Source of the DNA: Loripinus fragilis
Taxonomy: Eukaryota; Mollusca; Bivalvia; Lucinida; Lucinidae
Assembly: GCA_964019695.1 (NCBI GenBank)
Contig: OZ026518.1
Location: 74,889,912-74,953,911, forward strand
Direction: 5' to 3'
Length of the DNA: 64,000 nt
Numbering within the stretch: the stretch's first letter is position 1; every line of letters begins with the position of its first letter. A program made the translations under genes and the position numbers. This document shows, piece after piece, positions 57,875 through 64,000 of the stretch. Under the pieces are notes generated by a model that saw only the letters and a program-made list of their open reading frames with translations, made no database searches and was not told the origin of the DNA.

Positions 57875-58281
57875 CTGTATTTTTCCAATACTACTGTGTA
57901 CTAAAGCATGTTTTCTTGGCATTCTACCTAAGTCCGGTGACATTTTCAATACATTTATACAAAAACAGGAATAAATATTGAATACAAAATGATAAATTTA
58001 CATTTCAGATAAATACCAGTGATTTTGTTACCTGCGCATCCTGCATCTTTTTCGCATAATTTTGTCTCTGGGATGCAAAGTTTTTATTTAAGTGAGTCCC
58101 AGGATGTAATAGTATTGTAGACTTGTCATTAAAAATAGTGTTCTGGACTCAAAAGATTGCAGTTGGACTCATTGATATGGGAAACAGTGAATCCCAGGAC
58201 CCATAAGCCCAAAATTGTAAATGAATCACTGAAATACTAGATATCAAAGATTTATTGCTTATAGTTTGCAAATCAAGGTTG
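57875..58281. other. Stretch without recognised features
   Basis: AT-rich; no gene or repeat seen. Confidence 0.35.
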
Positions 58282-58447
58282 AAGCAGTGATTTTATTTAG
58301 GATTTTAGGAAGCTATCTTTATCTTCAAATTTGGGAAAATAATTTAATAAAATTGGGAAAATAAGTGCTAAAATGCATGAAATTGGGAAAATAAAGGCCA
58401 TTTTTGGATTGGGAATGACTTCCATATAAGGCTTTAAAAACGGCGAA
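58282..58447. repeat. Dispersed repeat, second copy of the 26.6 kb element
   Basis: TTAATAAAATTGGGAAAATA and GGCCATTTTTGGATTGGGAA match 26580-26755 with few differences. Confidence 0.7.
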
Positions 58448-58479
58448 ATTAAACCACAGTGAAGGTTCATTTATCTTCT

Positions 58480-59395
58480 ATCAACTTATAATACTAGCAT
58501 TTATAACCTTTAAGAGATTTTTGTGATCGGTCTTTGTCCTTCGTCCGTCCATCCGTAAACTTTTTCTTTAAATGATATCTCCTTCTGAACCACTTGTCCA
58601 AATTTCCTATAACATTACGTGAATGTTCCCCATGATGCCCTCTTTCAAAATTGCATAAATGGTTCTGTCCAACGAACAGGAGGGCCACCAGAGCTCCAAA
58701 TAAGAATGTTTTTAAACGACATCTCCTGCACCACTAACCCAAATTCAAAATAGTTTCACAGAATTGTTCCACATAATACCCTCTACCAAAATTGCACAGA
58801 TGGTTACGCTCCCCTGAACAAAAGGGCTGCCAGAGCTCCAGATAAGAAATACCTTTAAATGGCTTTTCCTGCTGAACCATTGGTCCAAATTCAAAATAAT
58901 TTCACAAGATTGTTCCTCATGATGCCTTCTTCCAAAATTGCTCCACGGAACAAAGGAGCCGCCAAAGCTCTACATAAGAAAAGAAATGCCTTTAAAAGAC
59001 ATCTCCTTCTGAACCTCTGGTCACTGAGCAAGACACATTTATCCTAGCTTAGTACTGTTTTAAGTTCAACCCAGGAAGACCTGTCAAGATTGTTGATGGG
59101 ACTTAAAGAATCAAATCAAACAAACAAACCACTGGTCCAAATTCCATATAACTTCACATGAATGTTCCCCATAATGCCCTCTTTCAAAATTGCATAAATG
59201 GTTCTGCTCCACCAAACAGGACTGCCAGAGCTCCAGACAAGAAATCTTTTAAATGACACCTCCTCCTGAACCACTGACACAAATTCAATATAATTTCATA
59301 GAATTGTTATTCATGATGCACTCTACCAAAATTTCACAAATGGTTCCACTCCACTGATCAGTCATTCTAAGGTGAGTGACCCTTTGGGCCCTCCT
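58480..59395. repeat. ~145-bp satellite, about six units, interrupted by a SINE piece
   Basis: TGTTCCCCATGATGCCCTCT, TTCAAAATTGCATAAATGGT, GCCAGAGCTCCAGATAAGAA and CATCTCCTTCTGAACC recur at about 145 bases. A SINE family 2 fragment interrupts at 59027-59130. Confidence 0.75.
59027..59130 (+). mobile_element. SINE (family 2) 3' fragment
   Basis: GAGCAAGACACATTTATCCT, AACCCAGGAAGACCTGTC, GATTGTTGATGGGACTTAAA and tail AATCAAATCAAACAAAC match the 3' part of 4479-4670. The tRNA head is missing. Confidence 0.75.
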
Positions 59396-59497
59396 GTTTT
59401 TTAATTTCTATAAACTCATTACAGATCAGCTGGCTTCTAAGAAGGGAAGACAGATCAAAATTTACATTTTTTCATCCACACAATGAATCCATAATTT

Positions 59498-59738
59498 GAG
59501 CCGTGACATGTGATTTCCAACAATGTGGCAGTTCGACATGTGTAGACTCAGACGAGCCTGTGCAGCCTCATTTTAAGCTTATAAACTCCAAATCATGTTC
59601 AATCAGTAGCATAACACTCATAGAACATTTAAGCGACTAGCAAAGGCTCTGATCAGACTGCGCGTATGGGCAGGCTGATCTGAGGCTTTGCTGGTCGCAC
59701 ATACCACATGATTGTTGGAAATCCCATGCCACGGCTCA
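59498..59738. mobile_element. GATTTCCAACAATGTG MITE, copy 2
   Basis: GAGCCGTGACATGTGATTTC at the left faces GAAATCCCATGCCACGGCTC at the right, clean TIRs of about 30 bp. The interior palindrome GCTCTGATCAGACTGCG / CAGGCTGATCTGAGGC is shared with 7525-7741. Confidence 0.7.
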
Positions 59739-59899
59739 TTTATGAAACTACACCACCTGTTGATTAAGGAGAAAGAGTGCATGATAAGGCTGATTTGAGT
59801 CTTTATAGGTTGCTGACCTTGAAAATGAGGTCAAGTTCAACAAAACCATAACTATGGTCAAAAGCCTCATACTGATAGTATTGGTTAATAAGAAAGAGT

Positions 59900-60373
59900 G
59901 CAGACCAGAGGAACAGATAAGCCGCTTTTTGGGGTATTTAAGCAATTAAATTTGTAAAAAAAAGCAATTGTTTTCAAATGAAGGGGTATAAACAAAAAGC
60001 AATTTAATTTTGGAAAAAAGCAATTGTTTTCTAAATGAAGGGGTAATGAAAAGTAATTTAATTTTGGGAAATAAACAAAGTTCTCTGAAATATGAATGCA
60101 TCATGTCGTAGCCAGTTCATTTGTCATTCTTTAGTTGTGATGTACACTTAATCACATTCATTTACTAATTCTCCTTTGATACAAGCAAGTCATTTATTTA
60201 TTATGTGTTTCTTTTATAATGAAGATTAGGTACTTAAAAACAAGCAATTTAAAAAATATATGTGGGGTAAAAAAATATTTTTAAGCAATTGTTTTTGAAA
60301 AAAAGCAATTGATACAAATCTTATGGGGTAGTTACCCAATTGAACTGAAAGCTTATCTGGACCTCTGGCAGAC
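59900..60373. mobile_element. TIR element with repeated AAGCAATT boxes
   Basis: CAGACCAGAGGAACAGATAAGC-type left end (59900) faces GCTTATCTGGACCTCTGGCAG-type right end (60373). Inside, AAGCAATT or AAGCAATTG occurs about eight times. CAG termini suggest hAT but the target duplication is unclear. Confidence 0.55.
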
Positions 60374-61903
60374 AGTGCTGATTTTTGCAATCTTGGAATT
60401 GGTTCCCAGTTTACTGATGGTCAGTAATGGAAAAAACAGGTAACACGTACCCCCTAATACCTGAAAATGGGGTATAGAATGGGCGGGGGTGGGGGGTCTG
60501 GTTAATACCTGTATTTTCATTTCTGACCTCCTGTATACTGGGAACCAGCAATTAATCTAGATATGGTGAATAGACTGGCCTACTTTTGAAATTAAAGTGG
60601 TTGCATGAATGTAGGTCAAAGGTCAAGGTCATAGTTTTGTTTTATTTTGTAAAAAGGTAGATCTATCTGTCAAAGGGAAGCAACCCAAACTGGTGACCCT
60701 TTGAGATGACAGCCATGCACGTGTTCGGGTTTCAAACACGTCGTAAGTGTTCAGTGCCAGTGTGGGACTTGTTGAATTTGTTTCGCACGTGACAAGATGA
60801 TTCAGAGATTGCAACGTCGTGTGCACGTGACGAATCGCACGATGAAAGCTCGGATGAAAGCATGCAAAGGGGCAAAAAATCCAATGAAATGATAACCAAA
60901 CTTATCAAACAGACAACACCGATTTAAAACTTACCTTTGTCTGAACTACAAGGTTTCTTTTAATAGTCCCCGTAGACTTTAAATAGGACTCAAGTTTTAA
61001 ACTGTTAGGATTCAGCATATGCGATTTTTCGATTGATAACAAAACAGAATACAAATGGCGTGCAAAAGTTGCGGCCAATAGGCTAATTTGTTGTAGATTT
61101 TTTCTGAGACTGAGTAAATGAAGAATAAACTAGTCAAAAAATAATATATTCTCAGTACGAAACCCTCCTAACAAAGCAGCAAAACAATCAAAGTTTACAA
61201 CCGAACAGCCTATGAAACAAAAATTATTCTTGTGTTTTCGAAAAATACAGCGATTAACAAAATCAATACACCAGCATCTGCAACCAAAATAAAGTAATCA
61301 ATATTCATGAGTTAAACACAACCATTTTCATTTTATACATTGCTGAATTATTGTCAATAGGATTGAGAAGCGACTAGATGATCATGTATTTTCATACATT
61401 TTCTGCATGTAAGTTGTGGTGTTTGGTGCGCTTGCTTTTCAGAATGGCATGTAAAATCTAGATTAATTAGGACTACTTTATGCAGCGTGAACATATTTCG
61501 ACAAAGTGCGACAAAAATGGCGCGAAATATTAGGCTATACTAACTTGCGAAATATCTACTCAGACGTCAAGTAGATCATAAGGGACTTGGTGACGTATAT
61601 TGGATACAGGCCACTGCTTCTATCATATATAAATCACTGTATACAGATAATAAGATTATTATGAGGAGATAAAGTATGCATATGTACTGTTTACTGGTCT
61701 GTACGCATTGTATTAAACCTATGTGTACTATGCAAACACACAGAGAAGGGGTAAATGAAGTTTATGAGAATTTGAAAAACTCCACAATATGAATTTTGGT
61801 GCATTCTGTACACATTATGAAAAATAATAATCTCCAGCCCTGGTATATATTTATCCTCACCTTCTTCCAAAAAAAGGTGCTGGGCCCAATCACGAGCATA
61901 CAA
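60374..61903. other. Unassigned stretch with CACGTG cluster at 60715-60850
   Basis: 60715-60850 holds three CACGTG E-boxes (GCACGTGTTCGG, CGCACGTGACAAG, TGCACGTGACG) and dense CpG in an otherwise AT-rich setting. It could be an upstream regulatory region or an unrecognised exon. Nothing else in the stretch is identified. Confidence 0.3.
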
Positions 61904-62218
61904 GTGCGGATCCAGAGGGGGGGGGGGGCAGGGGGTCCGGACCCCCTCCTGGAAAATCACAAGTTATATGGGTTTCTATAGGGAATAAGCAATTGGACCC
62001 CCTTCCCCCTGGAAAAAGTTGGACCCCCCCCCCTGGAAAATGTTGGACCCCCTCTGGAATCTTGAAAAATGATAGATTTCTTTGAACTTGACCATATTTG
62101 ACTACTATAAAATAAACTGAGGACTAAGAAAAAACAAAAAATAAAAAAAAACCTTGTCAGAGATTTTTTGTCAGACTGACCTGGACCCCCCTGACGAAAA
62201 TTCCTGGATCCGCGCATG
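61904..62218. mobile_element. GGATCC-ended MITE, copy h
   Basis: GTGCGGATCCAGAGGGG, GGTCCGGACCCCCTCCTGGA, TTCCTGGATCCGCGCATG. Nearly colinear with copies f and g. Confidence 0.75.
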
Positions 62219-62274
62219 GCATAGCCACCCCAGGGTGGGGGGTACTCTCAGTTTTTCTGCATACGTAGGCTCGG

Positions 62275-62492
62275 GCCCAGCATCTACCCTTCACCCCAAA
62301 AAATATCAGGAATTTCAAGCACCCCAAAAATATTTGAAATTTTAGCAACCCAAAAATATATCCCCATTCTGTACCATGACCTTAAAAATCGACCCTAAAA
62401 TGCATAAAAATGACCACTTAATATAGTAACTTTGTGATGACCCCAAAAAAATATCCACAAAATCTTCTATCCCCCAAAAAATATTTATTTTT
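62275..62492 (+). repeat. Degenerate CCCCAAAAAATAT repeat
   Basis: ACCCCAAAAAATATCAGGAA, CACCCCAAAAATATTTGAAA and GACCCCAAAAAAATATCC recur at irregular 15-45 base spacing. Low complexity. Confidence 0.6.
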
Positions 62493-62734
62493 CTGAAAAC
62501 CTGATTTATATGGTGACTTGGTGTATAAATTGAAGAAGATTGTTAGCTCTTATAATTTTTCAGCGCAGTTCATTAAAATAATTTCCCACTATAAAAAATA
62601 TTGGCTATAACATTAATGTATTGCAACAGACTGCATGCTTGGTGGTCAACCCAATCACGGTTGGCAACTTTGCTTTCCTCTTTAATTGCACGCCGGTGGG
62701 TCTGACTTCAGACTCTATGATGGTTCAGACTTAA
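62493..62734 (+). pseudogene. Retroelement reverse-transcriptase ORF, 3' end, copy 1 (broken)
   Basis: The plus strand reads YGDLVYKLKKIVSSYNFSAQ, then after a frameshift near 62606 NINVLQQTACLVVNPITVG and FAFLFNCTPVG, ending at a TAA at 62732. The same peptide is recognisable in copy 2. Proteins with this C-terminus are, to my knowledge, reverse-transcriptase-domain proteins of retroelements common in molluscs; I cannot assign the clade. Only about 80 codons remain, so this is a 5'-truncated remnant, as expected of target-primed retrotransposition. Confidence 0.6.
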
Positions 62735-63254
62735 AGACTTATCTAATGATGAGATGGTAGGGGCCTGATGCTTTGGCTGTTTGTCGGGCCCACCGGGATT
62801 TACCTGTTGGATTTCTTTTGCTCCAGTATTCAGTTTTATTTACTGTTGAGTCCTTATCTTTGCTTTATCTCCTTGTTATATCTTGATTTATATGTTCTAG
62901 GAGATGATGCATTGATAAGTTAGGGGTCTATCATGCAAACCAAACATCTATGTGTCTTTATCCACATCTGAATTAAGGGTGAGGTTGGCGCCGTTAAACC
63001 GGTTTAAGCCCTCCAGTAAAGTATTTTACTGACCATTCCAAGGCGGTACTTCTTTTGTGGATCTATTATGTTTTTGTTCTGTCTTGTGTTTGCTATGTCT
63101 TTGTGTGCGTCTGTTTATATGTGCTTTGTGGTCACCTGCTGGGAAAGAGCTGACCTCTTGGCTCTCGTTTGTGGTGTCTAATTGTGAGTTTGTCACTTTC
63201 CCATTGGTATCCTGGGTCAGGTGTGGTACTTGATTGTATCGATTCCTGATCTTT
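62735..63254 (+). other. 3' flank of retroelement copy 1
   Basis: GGGGCCTGATGCTTTGGCTG, GGGCCCACCGGGATTTACC and TTGAGTCCTTATCTTTG-like bases parallel the sequence after copy 2, so at least the first 200 bases are the retroelement 3' untranslated region. The remainder to 63254 is T-rich with nothing recognised. Confidence 0.4.
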
Positions 63255-63854
63255 GCATCCTTACTTACTTTGAATTTGTCCATGAAAAATGGCATAGTTT
63301 CTTCTAAAAATTATGGTAAACATGATGATTTTAATTTTGAAATAGTAAATTTCCCATTTCTTGATGGATATGTTCCTCGCTCCCCTTCCTATGGCGTATT
63401 TATTTCTCAGCTTATTTGTTTTGCAAGAGTGTGTTCTAATGTTGATGACTTCAACAACAGAAACTTATTTTAACTGCTAAGTTATTAAAACAAAGATATA
63501 GATTATCATAAAATTCGAAAAGCATTTTCTAAATTATACCACAGACACTCAGAGTTAATTGTTAAATACAACGTTTGGTTAAAAACTCTTCTGCAGCAAG
63601 GCATATCAGAAACTATATGTTATGGTGATTTAGTTTATAAATTCAAACAAATTGTTGGAAACCCTAATTTTAACGATAAATTCAAAAAGATTATTAAACG
63701 TTATATAAAGGTCAGATATAACTTAGGTGTTATGCGACAGTCTGCATGCCTGGTTTTAAACCCAATCACAGTTTATAGCTATGGTTTCCTCTTTAATTGC
63801 ACGACCGTGGGTCAGGCCTCAAACTCTATGACGGCTCTGACGTAAAGCTTTAAT
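63255..63854 (+). pseudogene. Retroelement reverse-transcriptase ORF, C-terminal part, copy 2 (broken)
   Basis: About 200 codons of a retroelement polyprotein. LNLSMKNGIVSSK leads into DDFNFEIVNFPFLDGYVPRS, then PSYGVFISQLICFARVC, a block I know from the region after the catalytic domain in a family of animal reverse-transcriptase proteins. A one-base deletion near 63471 introduces a stop, and a second shift near 63500 restores the frame. It continues through YGDLVYKFKQIVG and RQSACLVLNPITVYSYGF to a TAA at 63852-63854. The catalytic YxDD part is not present. Copy 1 lies 760 bp upstream in the same orientation. The clade (non-LTR or Penelope-like) is undecided. Confidence 0.7.
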
Positions 63855-64000
63855 CGGTGGGTTGGTGCCTGATGCTTATCTGTAGGTTGACCCACCTTGG
63901 CTCAACTTGAGGTTTTCTTTAGCTCTGACTATCTGTGAGTCGTGAGTCTTTTTCTTTGTTGCGTCATAGCGTGTTAATTTGATTAGAGTGTTTCTCCATG
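63855..64000 (+). other. 3' untranslated region of retroelement copy 2, cut by the window edge
   Basis: GGTGCCTGATGCTTATCTG, GTTGACCCACCTTGG and TGAGTCTTTTTCTTTGTTG parallel the 62750-62880 region. Confidence 0.55.

Overview
The window looks like nuclear DNA of a bivalve mollusc. It is AT-rich and almost devoid of long open reading frames. It is packed with tRNA-headed SINEs, miniature inverted-repeat elements (MITEs) and 140-190 bp satellites, and it has introns of tens of kilobases. Nothing resembles bacterial, organellar or rRNA sequence. The mollusc assignment is an inference from repeat style; the genus cannot be told from the sequence alone.

The only host gene I can identify is an ELAV/Hu RNA-binding protein gene on the minus strand. 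Its clearest piece is the exon at 27524-27752, which encodes the N-terminal leader and the first part of RRM1 up to the RNP2 motif, and has clean splice sites. A probable first exon with an ATG and a consensus GTGAGT donor ends at 52889. On this reading the window is a candidate promoter (about 53.0-53.3 kb), a 25 kb first intron, one coding exon and at least 27.5 kb of second intron. The remaining RRM exons were not found and should lie beyond the low-coordinate edge.

Layout. 0-6.5 kb: MITEs, SINEs and a 2.2 kb terminal-inverted-repeat (TIR) element built from TTCTAGAA palindromes. 6.6-19.5 kb: one 12.9 kb TIR-bounded element filled with about 58 copies of a GGCCGGCC-centred palindrome. 19.5-27.5 kb: intron with palindromic MITEs. 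27.5-28.2 kb: the ELAV exon, with a 65-bp duplication of its 3' splice site. 28.2-42.5 kb: SINE, two abutting TTAA-flanked elements, G-rich minisatellites and a 1.2 kb CAGCAGGCC-type minisatellite. 42.6-46.2 kb: a TA-flanked TIR element with repeated TTAGTTCGTACA boxes. 47.5-48.3 kb: 151-bp satellite. 52.9-53.3 kb: candidate 5' end of the ELAV gene. 53.6-56.4 kb: minisatellite plus a 140-bp satellite carrying nine GGTCAnnnTGACC sites. 56.4-60.4 kb: nested TIR element, further satellite and MITEs. 60.4-64 kb: possible regulatory sequence, a MITE and two broken 3' ends of a reverse-transcriptase retroelement.

The most striking theme is that several unrelated-looking non-coding elements share one architecture: short terminal inverted repeats around an interior made almost entirely of one short, often self-complementary motif. 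All repeat calls come from comparing copies within this window. No database search was possible, so family names are kept generic.
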